Positions 18,077-26,817 of a DNA stretch of 64,000 bases are shown here, piece after piece. Position 1 is the first letter of the stretch, and every line of letters begins with the position of its first letter. The notes below the pieces were generated by a model, which was not told the origin of the DNA, searched no databases, and saw nothing but the letters and a program-made list of their open reading frames with translations. Made by a program: the position numbers and the translations under genes. Source of the DNA: CF-46 sp042408445 (lineage in GTDB: Bacteria; Chloroflexota; Limnocylindria; Limnocylindrales; CSP1-4); the NCBI GenBank assembly GCA_042408445.1, contig JBHORC010000023.1, positions 124,001-188,000 of the forward strand, written 5' to 3'.

Positions 18077-18091
18077 ACATCAGTTTGATGT
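18077..18091. promoter_or_regulatory. inverted repeat upstream of nirK, candidate NsrR-like operator
   Basis: ACATCA-GTT-TGATGT, a perfect 6-3-6 inverted repeat 42 nt before the nirK start and within its presumed promoter. An Rrf2/NsrR-like regulator is encoded directly downstream of nirK. I could not identify a clear -10 here. Confidence 0.5.
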
Positions 18092-18132
18092 CAGTTGTCT
18101 GATCCGGACTCCGGTCCGTGGAGGAGCCAGCG

Positions 18133-19527
18133 ATGCGCCGTCACCACGTCCTGCACCTGTCCTTCGTCCTCGTGCTGAGCCTGCTCGCCGCATGCGCCCC
18201 CGCCGCCAAGCCGGCGTGGACCTATCCGCCCGCAGGGGCCTCGCGCGGACCCGACATGGCGATGGCCATGTCCGACGCGTCCGCTGCTCCCAAATCCGCG
18301 GCGGGGGCCGTCCCCGCCGGCGGCACCCTCGCGATCGTCGCGTTCGATCTGGGGTTCCAGCCGGCCGCTCTCACGGTCGCCACCGCAGGCGACTACGCCG
18401 TGAAGTTCTCCAACACCGGGTCGACGCCCCACGACGTCACCTTCGCCGACGGGACGAAGCTCGCGGCCGATCCGGGTGCGACGACCTCCGGACGAATCTC
18501 GGTCCCGGCCCAGGGAATCGAGTTCCTCTGCTCGGTGCCCGGTCATGCCGCGGCGGGGATGAAGGGCGTCGTGCTGGTTGCCGGCGCGGGCGCCCCGGCT
18601 TCCCAGGCCGCCCCGAGCCCGGTGGCAGCTTCGGCGCCGATCGAGGACCCGAACGCGCCCGCGTATCTGCTGCGCGATGCAGCGGCCCCGACGATCCTCG
18701 CCGGCACCGTTCACGACATCGATCTGCCGATCGTCGAAACCGACATCACCGTGGCCAAGGGGTTCGTCGTCCATGCATGGACCTTCGGTGGCACGGTTCC
18801 CGGTCCGACCATTCGCGTCCACCTCGGTGACACCATTCGGGTCCACCTGACGAACAACGGAACGATGACCCATTCGATTGACTTCCACGCGAGCCAGACG
18901 GCGATGAACCACCAGATGGTCGCGATCGCGCCCGGCGACACGTTCACCTACACCTTCACCGCCGACTATGCGGGCGTGTGGATGTACCACTGCGGCACCG
19001 CGCCCGCGCTCCATCACATCGCCAACGGCATGTTCGGGATGGTCATCGTGGAGCCGACGGGAGGCTTCGCGAAGGTCGACCAGGAAGTCGCCCTCGTCCA
19101 GAGCGAGTGGTACCTGGGACAGCAGAAGCAGCCCGTCGACTACGCCAAAGCGAGCGCTGCGGCGCCGGCGCCCGACTTCGTCGTCTTCAACGGGATCGCG
19201 AACCAGTACAAGGACCACCCGATTGCCGTGACGACGCGTGGGCGGGTCCGGGTGTTCGTCCTCGACGCGGGACCCAACGTTGACAGCTCGTTCCATGTCG
19301 TCGGCACGATCTTCGACACGGTCATCAAGGAGGGGATCGCCCTGAGCCCCAAGAACGCCGGCGGATGGGGCAGCCAGGCCGTCGACCTGTCGCCGGCGCA
19401 GGGCGCGATCATCGAGTTCAGTCCGCGAGAGGATGGGATGTACCCGCTCGTGACGCATGCCTTCAACTTTGTCGGCAGAGGCGCGATCGGGATCTTCATG
19501 GCCGGCGACGGCGATCCGAGCAACTAG
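18133..19527 (+). CDS. nirK: copper nitrite reductase with extra N-terminal cupredoxin domain (lipoprotein)
   Basis: 464-aa protein reducing nitrite to nitric oxide outside the membrane. Signal peptide with lipobox LAAC (Cys21), so lipid-anchored. Residues about 62-152 are an additional cupredoxin with a full type 1 copper set: His100, Cys133, His138, Met143. The NirK part follows: type 1 ligands His247, Cys287, His295, Met300; type 2 ligands His252, His286 and probably His442; catalytic Asp250 and His388. The Cys-His-Met spacing (8 and 13) matches Geobacillus-type NirK. The extra domain may be a tethered electron donor. A GAGGAG site 7 nt upstream selects ATG 18133. The Rrf2 regulator gene follows by 16 nt. 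Confidence 0.88.
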   Translation: MRRHHVLHLSFVLVLSLLAACAPAAKPAWTYPPAGASRGPDMAMAMSDASAAPKSAAGAVPAGGTLAIVAFDLGFQPAALTVATAGDYAVKFSNTGSTPHDVTFADGTKLAADPGATTSGRISVPAQGIEFLCSVPGHAAAGMKGVVLVAGAGAPASQAAPSPVAASAPIEDPNAPAYLLRDAAAPTILAGTVHDIDLPIVETDITVAKGFVVHAWTFGGTVPGPTIRVHLGDTIRVHLTNNGTMTHSIDFHASQTAMNHQMVAIAPGDTFTYTFTADYAGVWMYHCGTAPALHHIANGMFGMVIVEPTGGFAKVDQEVALVQSEWYLGQQKQPVDYAKASAAAPAPDFVVFNGIANQYKDHPIAVTTRGRVRVFVLDAGPNVDSSFHVVGTIFDTVIKEGIALSPKNAGGWGSQAVDLSPAQGAIIEFSPREDGMYPLVTHAFNFVGRGAIGIFMAGDGDPSN

Positions 19528-19543
19528 CAGCGAGGGCCGGGCG

Positions 19544-19990
19544 GTGCGAGTCGAGCTCACGAAGCGCGCGGACTATGCCATCCGCGCGGTTCTCGCCCTT
19601 GCCGCCGCCGACGCCCGGCTCAGCGTCCGCGAGATCGCAGCCGATCGGGGCATCCCGGCCTCGTTCCTGCGGCAGGTCATGGGAGACCTCGTTGCCGCCG
19701 GCCTGATCGAGGGCGTGGAGGGTCGAAACGGCGGATACCGCCTGGCGCGCCCCGCCGGTAGCGTTTCGCTGCTAGACGTCATCGAGGCGGTCGAGGGGGA
19801 TAGCCATCGGCGCGGCTGTGTCCTTCGAGGCGGGCCCTGCCGACTGGACGGCGTGTGCGATGTCCATGGCGTATTCGTGGCGGCGCAGGACCAGCTTCTG
19901 GCGCACCTGGCGGCGGCGACCATCGAATCCGTTCTCCCGACCGAGGGTCGCCGGCGGGACCGCCTTCGAGGTGTCCCGCCGATCGCGTGA
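19544..19990 (+). CDS. Rrf2-family iron-sulfur regulator, NsrR-like
   Basis: 148-aa transcription factor. The N-terminal winged helix (LTKRADYAIRAVLALA, SVREIAADRGIPASFLRQVM, GRNGGYRLARP) is Rrf2-type. Cys92, Cys99 and Cys105 occupy the cluster positions of NsrR and IscR, so an Fe-S cluster is likely. Its place directly behind nirK favours a nitric-oxide-sensing NsrR role over IscR, since no isc or suf genes are nearby. The GTG at 19544 begins the conserved MRVELTKRADYAI. Probably co-transcribed with nirK and acting on the inverted repeat at 18077-18091 (inference). Confidence 0.85.
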   Translation: MRVELTKRADYAIRAVLALAAADARLSVREIAADRGIPASFLRQVMGDLVAAGLIEGVEGRNGGYRLARPAGSVSLLDVIEAVEGDSHRRGCVLRGGPCRLDGVCDVHGVFVAAQDQLLAHLAAATIESVLPTEGRRRDRLRGVPPIA

Positions 19991-19996
19991 TACCGT
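19991..19996 (+). promoter_or_regulatory. -10 box of tRNA-Gly
   Basis: TACCGT about 14 nt before the mature tRNA 5' end. It overlaps the end of the NsrR-like gene. Confidence 0.35.
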
Positions 19997-20009
19997 GTCA
20001 GAGGGCCCG

Positions 20010-20085
20010 GCGGGAGTAGCTCAGTTGGCAGAGCGGCAGCCTTCCAAGCTGCATGTCGCGGGTTCGAACCCCGTCTCCCGCTCCA
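20010..20085 (+). tRNA. tRNA-Gly (anticodon UCC)
   Basis: A 76-nt cloverleaf. The acceptor GCGGGAG pairs with CTCCCGC; the D arm is GCTC-GAGC; the anticodon stem GCAGC/GCTGC encloses loop CTTCCAA with anticodon TCC at 20043-20045; the T arm has GGTTCGAACCC. The CCA end is encoded (20083-20085). Confidence 0.97.
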
Positions 20086-20088
20086 TCC

Positions 20089-20106
20089 CTCCGGCCGTCA
20101 CCGGAG
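20089..20106 (+). terminator. hairpin after tRNA-Gly
   Basis: CTCCGG and CCGGAG form a perfect 6-bp stem with a 6-nt loop, 3 nt after the tRNA CCA end. No T run follows, so termination there is only plausible. Confidence 0.4.
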
Positions 20107-20144
20107 CCGCCGTCCGCTCCCGCCGCCAGCGTGACGCGCCTCCT

Positions 20145-20175
20145 TTGAGCATCGACTGCCCGTAGCGGTTACCCT
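20145..20175 (+). promoter_or_regulatory. putative promoter of the ftsH gene
   Basis: TTGAGC (20145-20150), a 19-nt spacer and -10 TACCCT (20170-20175). The spacer is longer than optimal. The leader to the chosen ATG would be about 100 nt. Confidence 0.35.
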
Positions 20176-20285
20176 GCTCGTAGCAGCTCCGACACGCGTC
20201 CGCATCGCGGTCACGCATTCGTACGGTGTCGGAACGTTGCAAAGATGTGAAAGAATCGGGCGCCCGCCAGACCCCCGATGACCGA

Positions 20286-22940
20286 ATGCGGATGTCGCTG
20301 ATGCGTTTGCGCCGCCTCGCCACCGCCACCCGACGTCTCGGAGCCCGAGCGGGCTCCGGCGCCCGTCGTCGACCCCGGTTCGCCCTGGGCCTGTTCCTCG
20401 TCCTGGCGGGAACGATCCTCGCGGGCTCCGCCGGCCTCGTCCTCCTGACATCGGCGTCGACGCCACCGCCGCCGCTGACCGCAACGACCTTCACGGTCCG
20501 GAGCGGGTGGACGCTCGCCGAGCTCGAGCGACACGTCGAGGACGGTGACGTCGAGGCGATCACCGGGCGGCCGCCGACCTCCGCGCAGCCCGCCGGAGAG
20601 CTCCTCGCCCGGACCCGGGCGGGGCAGGTCGTCTCGATCGACCTCAGCGTGAATGCCGCGGATGCTGTGTCGGCCCTGACCGCCCTCGGCTACAGCCACC
20701 TCTTCACGAGCGAGGCCGCGGCAATCGCCCGGCCGAGCTCCGCGGCTCCGAACCTGATCACGATCATCGTTCCGATCGCCCTCCTCGCCCTGGCGCTCTT
20801 CATGGTCTGGCGGATGACGCGGCGCGCCTCGCGCGCCTCCCGCGAGGGCGGCACGAAGTTCAAGATGATCCTTCCGGCCGATGCCGCCGCCGCACCCGGC
20901 GCCGTCGGCGGGTCTGTGGGGCGCGGACCAATGTCGCCGTCGGTTGCGCTCGTGGACGTCGCGGGCTGTGACGAGGCGAAGCTCGAGCTCACCGAGACGA
21001 TCGAGTTCCTTCGCTCGCCGGACCGCTTCCGCCGGATGGGCGCCCGGATCCCACGCGGGATCATGCTGTTCGGACCTCCCGGCACCGGCAAGACGATGCT
21101 CGCCCGTGCCGTCGCCGCCGAGGCCGGCGTGCCATTCCACTACGCGTCGGGATCGGAGTTCGTCGAGAAGTACGTCGGCGTCGGCGCGAAGCGGATCCGC
21201 GACCTCTTCGCCCAGGCACGGAAGCTCGGCCGCGGCGTGATCTTCTTCGACGAGTTCGACGCGATCGGCAAGGCTCGCGGCGGCCCGAACAGCCACGAGG
21301 AGCGGGAGCAGACGCTCAACCAGCTGCTCGTCGAGCTGGACGGCTTCGGCTCGACGGATGACGTGATCGTGATCGCCGCGACGAACCGCCTCGACGTGCT
21401 CGATTCCGCGGTTCTCCGGCCGGGTCGCTTCAACCGCAAGATCCACGTCGGGATGCCGGACGTGAAGGGCCGTCGCGCGATCCTCGACGTCCACGCTCGC
21501 AACAAGCCGCTCGGCCCGGAGACGGACCTCGAGGAGGTCGCCCGCAAGACGTACGGCTTCTCCGGTGCGATGCTCGCCGACCTCCTCAACGAGGCCGCGA
21601 TCCTCGCCGCGCGGCGGGCTTCGGACTCGATCGATCCGGAGGACCTCCACGCCGGCTGGCTGAAGGTTGCGGTCGGCACGTCCCGCCGCCGCTCGATGGA
21701 CGAGCGCGAGCGCTCGATCATCGCCGCCCACGAGGTCGGCCACGCGATCTGCGGCAAGGTCCACGGCGACAAGCGGAAGGTCGAGGAGATCTCGCTCTTC
21801 GCCCACGGCGAGGCGCTCGGCGTCACGGTCAGCAGCCAGGAGGACAACGACCTCCCGTCCGAGTCGGACCTGCGGGCCCGCCTCGTCGCCCTCATGGGCG
21901 GCCGGGCTGCCGAGGAGCTCCTCTTCCACGAGGTCACCGGTGGCGCGTCGAACGACTTCGAGGCGGCCAACCGGATCGCGACCGCGATGGTCACGAAGTG
22001 GGGCATGGGTCGGGATCCGGAGGCGGCCGAGGGCGGCATCTCCGGGCGAGGCGCGCTGTCGTTCTTCGTGCCGACCGGCGGTCGATCGCTGCCGTCGGAG
22101 ATCCAGGGCGCCGCGACGCGCGCGATCCGCGCGATCCTCGACGAGGCCTACGCGGAGGCGAGTCGGACGCTGATCGCGAACCTCGAGACGCTCCGTCGCC
22201 TGGCGGCGTACCTCGTCGAGCACGAGCGGGTCGACGGCGCGACGTTCGACGAGCTGTTCGATGGCCGGCGCCCGGTCGCGAACGCCGAGGACGAGTGGCG
22301 CGCCGCAGGTGCGCGACCGCGCGCGTGGGGCGAGGTCGTCGACCTGGCCGACCGCCGGGTCCGCGGCGGTTCCGTTGGATCCAACGCGTCCGCCGAGCAG
22401 CCGGTCCCCGTCCCGTCCGGCAACGTTCCGATGCCCGTCCCCGTCGCGGCTGCCGCGCCGACGCCGTCGGCGGCCATCGGCTCCGCTCTCGCTGTCGGCG
22501 CTTCGCCGGCGGCCGCTTCGGCCGCCGCTCCGGCACCTGCACCGGCCCTCGCCCGCGTGGCTTCCACCGTCGCGGGTGCGTCCAGCGTCGCGGCCGGTGC
22601 CGAGTCCGTGGCTGCCGGGAGCACGACGAGCGTTGCCGACGCGCTCGGCAACCCCAACGAAGTGGTGACTGCGACGGCGGCGGCGACGATCGCCGGATCC
22701 GAGCTGCCCGGCGGGCCGGCAACGACGCCGGCCGCCGCGCCTGGCTCCGTGACGTTCCCCGCGCCGGAGCGCTCGGTCGCGGACGCCGCCAGCGCAGCGG
22801 TCGGCCTTTCCCGCGGCGCGACGGTCCCCTCGACGCCTCGGCGGGCGGCGGCTGCGAACCGCGCCCGCACCTTTGCGGCCGGCTGGCTCCGCCGGGCCGA
22901 GCGAAGGGTCCGGCCGACGCTCGAGCCAGATCAGCTCTAG
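20286..22940 (+). CDS. ftsH: ATP-dependent zinc metalloprotease FtsH with long C-terminal tail
   Basis: 884-aa membrane AAA+ protease for quality control of membrane and regulatory proteins. An N-terminal helix (ALGLFLVLAGTILAGSAGLVLL), an extracytoplasmic segment of about 95 residues and a second helix (IIVPIALLALALFMVW) precede the AAA domain: Walker A GPPGTGKT (Lys269), Walker B IFFDEFD. The M41 peptidase motif HEVGH starts at His482, with SNDFEAA giving the third ligand. The last roughly 190 residues are Ala/Pro/Val-rich low complexity, so the protein is much longer than the usual 600-700. Start uncertain: ATGs at 20286, 20292 and 20301 and a GTG at 20226 are in frame. Confidence 0.92.
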   Translation: MRMSLMRLRRLATATRRLGARAGSGARRRPRFALGLFLVLAGTILAGSAGLVLLTSASTPPPPLTATTFTVRSGWTLAELERHVEDGDVEAITGRPPTSAQPAGELLARTRAGQVVSIDLSVNAADAVSALTALGYSHLFTSEAAAIARPSSAAPNLITIIVPIALLALALFMVWRMTRRASRASREGGTKFKMILPADAAAAPGAVGGSVGRGPMSPSVALVDVAGCDEAKLELTETIEFLRSPDRFRRMGARIPRGIMLFGPPGTGKTMLARAVAAEAGVPFHYASGSEFVEKYVGVGAKRIRDLFAQARKLGRGVIFFDEFDAIGKARGGPNSHEEREQTLNQLLVELDGFGSTDDVIVIAATNRLDVLDSAVLRPGRFNRKIHVGMPDVKGRRAILDVHARNKPLGPETDLEEVARKTYGFSGAMLADLLNEAAILAARRASDSIDPEDLHAGWLKVAVGTSRRRSMDERERSIIAAHEVGHAICGKVHGDKRKVEEISLFAHGEALGVTVSSQEDNDLPSESDLRARLVALMGGRAAEELLFHEVTGGASNDFEAANRIATAMVTKWGMGRDPEAAEGGISGRGALSFFVPTGGRSLPSEIQGAATRAIRAILDEAYAEASRTLIANLETLRRLAAYLVEHERVDGATFDELFDGRRPVANAEDEWRAAGARPRAWGEVVDLADRRVRGGSVGSNASAEQPVPVPSGNVPMPVPVAAAAPTPSAAIGSALAVGASPAAASAAAPAPAPALARVASTVAGASSVAAGAESVAAGSTTSVADALGNPNEVVTATAAATIAGSELPGGPATTPAAAPGSVTFPAPERSVADAASAAVGLSRGATVPSTPRRAAAANRARTFAAGWLRRAERRVRPTLEPDQL

Positions 22941-23026
22941 GCCGATTCCGGCCTGGCGGGTGACCTCGCGCCGCCAGTCCCGATCAGCGTCGCGGTTCCG
23001 GAGTCCTCCGCGGCCGAGCCGGACGT

Positions 23027-23032
23027 TACCCT
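23027..23032 (+). promoter_or_regulatory. -10 box of the ABC operon, leaderless
   Basis: TACCCT followed by 7 nt and then the GTG start at 23040. No ribosome binding site is present. Confidence 0.5.
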
Positions 23033-23039
23033 TCGCACC

Positions 23040-24038
23040 GTGACCCTCATCGCCACGTCCGCCCTGACGAAGCGCTACGGCAGCGTCACCGCGCTCGACG
23101 GCCTCACGGTCGAGATCGAGCCCGGGATCATCGGTCTCGTCGGCTCGAACGGCGCCGGCAAGAGCACCCTCATCAAGATCCTGCTCGGCCTCATCGAGCC
23201 GACGAGCGGCTCGGCGCGGGTCTTCGACCTCGACGTCGCGACGAACGGGATCGCCGTCCGCGAGCTCGTCGGCTACATGCCGGAGCACGACTGCCTCCCC
23301 ACGGACATGTCCGCGACAGACGTCGTTGCTCATCTCGCCCAGGTCTCCGGCCTGCCACGATCCGCCGCCCGCGAGCGCACCGCCGAGGTGCTGCGTCACG
23401 TCGGGCTGTACGAGGAGCGCTACCGGGCGATCGGCGGCTACTCGACGGGCATGCGCCAGCGCGTGAAGCTCGCCCAGGCGCTCGTTCACGACCCGCGGCT
23501 GCTCCTGCTGGACGAGCCCACGAACGGCCTCGATCCCGCAGGCCGCGACGAGATGCTCGAGCTGATCCACCGAACCGGGACCGAGTTCGGGATCGCCGTG
23601 ATCGTCGCGTCCCACCTGCTCGGCGAGATCGAACGCGTCTCGGACCACCTCGTCGCGATCGAGGGCGGCCAGCTGCTCCGATCCGCGCCGCTCGGCTCGT
23701 TCACGGAGCGGACGGGGACGCTCGCGGTCGAGGTGGAAGAGGGCCGCGACGTCCTTGCGACGCGGCTCCGCGCAGCCGGGCTCGTCATCGCCGTCGATGG
23801 CAGCGCTGTCCTGATCGACCTCGTCGACGAGCGTCCGTTCGACCTCGTCCGCGACCTGGTCGCCGAGCTCGAGCTGCCGCTCGTCCGGATCGAGCAGCGG
23901 CGGCATCGCCTGGAGGACTTGTTCCGCGACGACGCGCCGGGAACGGCGGTCGGCGCGGGAAGCTCGCTCCGAGCCCAGCGCGCGACCGGGGAGGACGGAG
24001 CGTTCGAGCCGCCCGTCATCCCGAGGGCCGCGCCGTGA
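23040..24038 (+). CDS. ABC transporter ATP-binding protein (pair 1)
   Basis: 332-aa ATPase. Walker A GSNGAGKST, signature YSTGMRQRVKLAQAL, Walker B LLLLDEPTNG and H-loop VASHLL are all present. A C-terminal extension beyond residue 220 is typical of ATPases that work with ABC-2 type permeases. Its GTG is 7 nt from a -10 box, so it heads the transcript and is probably leaderless. It overlaps the following permease gene by 4 nt. The substrate is unknown; export of a lipid, drug or peptide is usual for this class. Confidence 0.9.
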   Translation: MTLIATSALTKRYGSVTALDGLTVEIEPGIIGLVGSNGAGKSTLIKILLGLIEPTSGSARVFDLDVATNGIAVRELVGYMPEHDCLPTDMSATDVVAHLAQVSGLPRSAARERTAEVLRHVGLYEERYRAIGGYSTGMRQRVKLAQALVHDPRLLLLDEPTNGLDPAGRDEMLELIHRTGTEFGIAVIVASHLLGEIERVSDHLVAIEGGQLLRSAPLGSFTERTGTLAVEVEEGRDVLATRLRAAGLVIAVDGSAVLIDLVDERPFDLVRDLVAELELPLVRIEQRRHRLEDLFRDDAPGTAVGAGSSLRAQRATGEDGAFEPPVIPRAAP

Positions 24039-24973
24039 CGGACGCACCGGGAGTGACGCCGGCCTCCACGCCCGCCGCGCCGCGGACGGGGAGCATCTAC
24101 GACCTCGGCTACCGGCGCTACGAAGGCGAGCGACTCGGGCGGGCGCACGCCGTCCGCACCCTCATCGCGGACAGCTTCCGGACCACCTACGGCCTGGGCC
24201 ACGGTGGCCGGGCAAAGGTGGCGCCGCTGATCTTCGGCGCGATGGCGATCCTCCCCGCGGTGATCGTCGTCGGTGTGCTCACGCTCGCCAGCCGGCTCGG
24301 GGCCCGCGAGGCGTTCGAGGAGGCGTCGCCGATCAGCTACGACTCGTACTACCGCTCGATCTCGGTCGTCATCGGGCTGTTCTGCGCCGCCCAGGCGCCG
24401 GAGCTGTTCTCCCGTGACCAGCGCCACGGGGTGATCGCCCTGTACTTCGCCCGGGCGCTCCGCCGATCCGACTACGCGGTCGCGCGCCTGCTCGGCTTCG
24501 GGCTGGCGCTCCTCGCGCTCCTCCTCGTCCCGATGGTGATCCTGCTCATCGGCCGGGTGCTCCTCGCGAGCGACGTCGCGGCGGCGTTCGGTCGCGACCT
24601 CCCGACCCTGCCCGCGGTCGTGATCCAGGCGATCCTCATCGCGGGCCTGTTCAGCGGGTTCTCGATGGCCGTGTCGGCGTTCACGCCGCGGCGGGCCTAC
24701 GCCACGGCCGGGATCGTCGCCCTGTTCCTCGTGCCCGGCCTGGTCGCGGAGATCGTGATCGGGCTGGGATCGAGCGTGATCGGGACCGGCCTCGTGCTGC
24801 TCAGCCCGGGGACGATCCTCGATGGGACGACGGCGCTGCTGTTCGGGAAGCCCCTCCCCGAGCGGCTCTTCTTCTTCGAGCTTCCCGTCTGGACGTTCCT
24901 GATCAGCTCGCTGACCCTGACCGCGGCGACGATGGGCCTGATCGGCCGCCGCTTCGACCGGCTGCCGACGTGA
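24035..24973 (+). CDS. ABC-2 type permease (pair 1)
   Basis: 312-aa membrane protein with about six hydrophobic segments (for example LIFGAMAILPAVIVVGVL, LLGFGLALLALLLVPMVILL, IVALFLVPGLVAEIVIGL). A cytoplasmic N-terminus with IYDLGYRRYEGERLGR, a motif often seen in ABC-2 permeases, precedes the first helix. It overlaps its ATPase and the next ATPase by 4 nt each (GTGA), so the four genes are translationally coupled. Confidence 0.85.
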   Translation: MTDAPGVTPASTPAAPRTGSIYDLGYRRYEGERLGRAHAVRTLIADSFRTTYGLGHGGRAKVAPLIFGAMAILPAVIVVGVLTLASRLGAREAFEEASPISYDSYYRSISVVIGLFCAAQAPELFSRDQRHGVIALYFARALRRSDYAVARLLGFGLALLALLLVPMVILLIGRVLLASDVAAAFGRDLPTLPAVVIQAILIAGLFSGFSMAVSAFTPRRAYATAGIVALFLVPGLVAEIVIGLGSSVIGTGLVLLSPGTILDGTTALLFGKPLPERLFFFELPVWTFLISSLTLTAATMGLIGRRFDRLPT

Positions 24974-25983
24974 CGGCACCCTCCGTCGAGACACCGCCGC
25001 CGGACATCCCGGTCCGGACGCCAGCGCTCTCGGTCCCGGCAACCGCGCCGGGGGCGGCAGCGCGCCCCGTCGCACCGATCGCCGTCGAGCGGGTCTCGCG
25101 CTGGTACGGGAACGTCGTCGCGGTCAACGACATCACCTTCGACGTCGGGCCCGGCGTCACGGGTCTCCTCGGCCCCAACGGGGCGGGCAAGAGCACGCTT
25201 CTCCATCTGCTCTCCGGGTTGCTGCGGCCGTCCTCGGGGAGCGTCCTGATCGAAGGACGGCCCGCGTGGCGCGACCCGGGGATCTATCGGTCGATCGGGC
25301 TGGTGCCGGAGCGCGAGGCCGTCCATGGCTACCTGACGGGGCGGCAGTTCGTGGAGCTGGGCGCGCGGCTGCAGGGCCTGCCCGACCCGGTCGCCGCCGC
25401 GGAGCGGGCGCTCGAAACCGTCGATCTTCTCGGCGCCGCCGACCGCGCGGTCGGCGGCTACTCGAAGGGGATGCGCCAGCGAACGAAGATCGCCGCCGCG
25501 CTCGTCCACGAGCCGCCGATCCTGCTCCTCGACGAGCCGTTCAACGGGATGGATCCCCGGCAACGGCTCCACATGATGACGCTGCTCCGGACGATGGCCC
25601 GCGAGGGCCGGACGATCCTCTTCAGCTCCCACATCCTCGAGGAGGTCGAGCGGCTCGCCGACGGCATCCTCGTCATCCACTCCGGCCGGCTCGCCGCCGC
25701 TGGCGACTACCGCGAGATCCGGCGGCTGATGACGGACCGGCCCCACACCTTCCGCGTCCGCTCGTCCGACGACCGCCGCCTCGCGGCCGCGTTCCTCGCC
25801 GAGCCGGCTGTCTTCGGGGCGGAGCTCCGGGATGACCGGCTGACCGTTCGTGTCTCGGAATACTCCGGGTTCACGCGGAGCGTCGCCCGGGTGGCCCGCG
25901 ACGCTGGCGTCCGGCTGTTCGAGGTCGGGCCGACGGACGACTCGCTCGAAAGCGTGTTCGACTACCTCGTGACGCGGCGATGA
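24970..25983 (+). CDS. ABC transporter ATP-binding protein (pair 2)
   Basis: 337-aa ATPase with a Pro/Ala-rich N-terminal stretch of about 35 residues before the domain. Walker A GPNGAGKST, signature YSKGMRQRTKIAAAL, Walker B LLLDEPFNG, H-loop SSHILEE. The region after residue 240 is an accessory domain. It overlaps both neighbours by 4 nt, so the two ABC pairs may form one heteromeric exporter. Confidence 0.9.
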   Translation: MTAPSVETPPPDIPVRTPALSVPATAPGAAARPVAPIAVERVSRWYGNVVAVNDITFDVGPGVTGLLGPNGAGKSTLLHLLSGLLRPSSGSVLIEGRPAWRDPGIYRSIGLVPEREAVHGYLTGRQFVELGARLQGLPDPVAAAERALETVDLLGAADRAVGGYSKGMRQRTKIAAALVHEPPILLLDEPFNGMDPRQRLHMMTLLRTMAREGRTILFSSHILEEVERLADGILVIHSGRLAAAGDYREIRRLMTDRPHTFRVRSSDDRRLAAAFLAEPAVFGAELRDDRLTVRVSEYSGFTRSVARVARDAGVRLFEVGPTDDSLESVFDYLVTRR

Positions 25984-26756
25984 GCGCGGCGCCGTCCGCG
26001 CGGGCCGCCGGGAGCGTCAGCCCGATCGACGCGATGGCCGCGATCGCCTCGGTCACGATCCGCGCGCTCGTCGGTCGCCGCCGGACGATCCTCATGCTGC
26101 TGATCGCCGGCGCGCCGGTCCTGCTCGGGCTGCTCGTCCGCGTCACGAACGGCGAGGGGCGCGAACGCTCGCTGGAGCCGACGCTCGAGGGCCTGCTCGT
26201 CACGACCCTGCTGCCGCTCGTCGCCCTCGTCTTCGGGACGGCGGCGCTCGGCACGGAGCTGGACGACGGGACGGCGGTCCACATCCTGACGAAGCCGATC
26301 CCGCGCTGGACGATCGTCGTCCCGAAGCTCCTCGTGGCGGGCACGATCACCGCGGTGATGCTCGTCGTATCGACGCTCCTCACCGGGTTGCTCCTCGGCG
26401 GCACGGGCGGCCGCGACATCAGCACGACGCTGGCGTTCGCGGTCGCCATCGTGATCGGGTCGTACGTCTACGTCGCGATCTTCCTCGCGCTCAGCGCGGC
26501 CACGAGCCGGGGGCTGATCATCGGCCTCGGCTATTCCCTGGTCTGGGAAGGGCTGCTGTCGGGCGCGCTCCCGGGGACGCAGCTCCTCAGCGTTCGCGAG
26601 TACGTCCGCGGGATCGTCGCGACCCTCGCGCCGTCCGGGACGCTCACGTCCGTCGTCGGCAGCCAGGGCTTCATCGCGGCGCTCGTCGCCCTCGTCCTGA
26701 TCACCGCCCTCGCGTCGTACAGACTCGGCGTCCACGAGGTCCGCGGGCCGGAGTGA
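25980..26756 (+). CDS. ABC-2 type permease (pair 2)
   Basis: 258-aa membrane protein with about six helices, for example ILMLLIAGAPVLLGLLV, LLPLVALVFGTAALG and VIGSYVYVAIFLALSA. The ELDDGTAVHILTKPIPR segment is the coupling-helix region usual in ABC-2 permeases. Last gene of the four-gene ABC set; the next gene follows after 61 nt on the same strand. Confidence 0.85.
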   Translation: MSAAPSARAAGSVSPIDAMAAIASVTIRALVGRRRTILMLLIAGAPVLLGLLVRVTNGEGRERSLEPTLEGLLVTTLLPLVALVFGTAALGTELDDGTAVHILTKPIPRWTIVVPKLLVAGTITAVMLVVSTLLTGLLLGGTGGRDISTTLAFAVAIVIGSYVYVAIFLALSAATSRGLIIGLGYSLVWEGLLSGALPGTQLLSVREYVRGIVATLAPSGTLTSVVGSQGFIAALVALVLITALASYRLGVHEVRGPE

Positions 26757-26817
26757 GCGGGGCCAGGACGAACGGGTCGTGGCGCGGCGCCGCAGCCCTT
26801 GGGAAGGTTCGGGGACG

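Noticed and set aside
20211..24047. A minus-strand frame of 1278 codons
   Set aside because: It lies antisense to ftsH and the ABC ATPase, both with complete catalytic motifs, and reads as charged low-complexity sequence.
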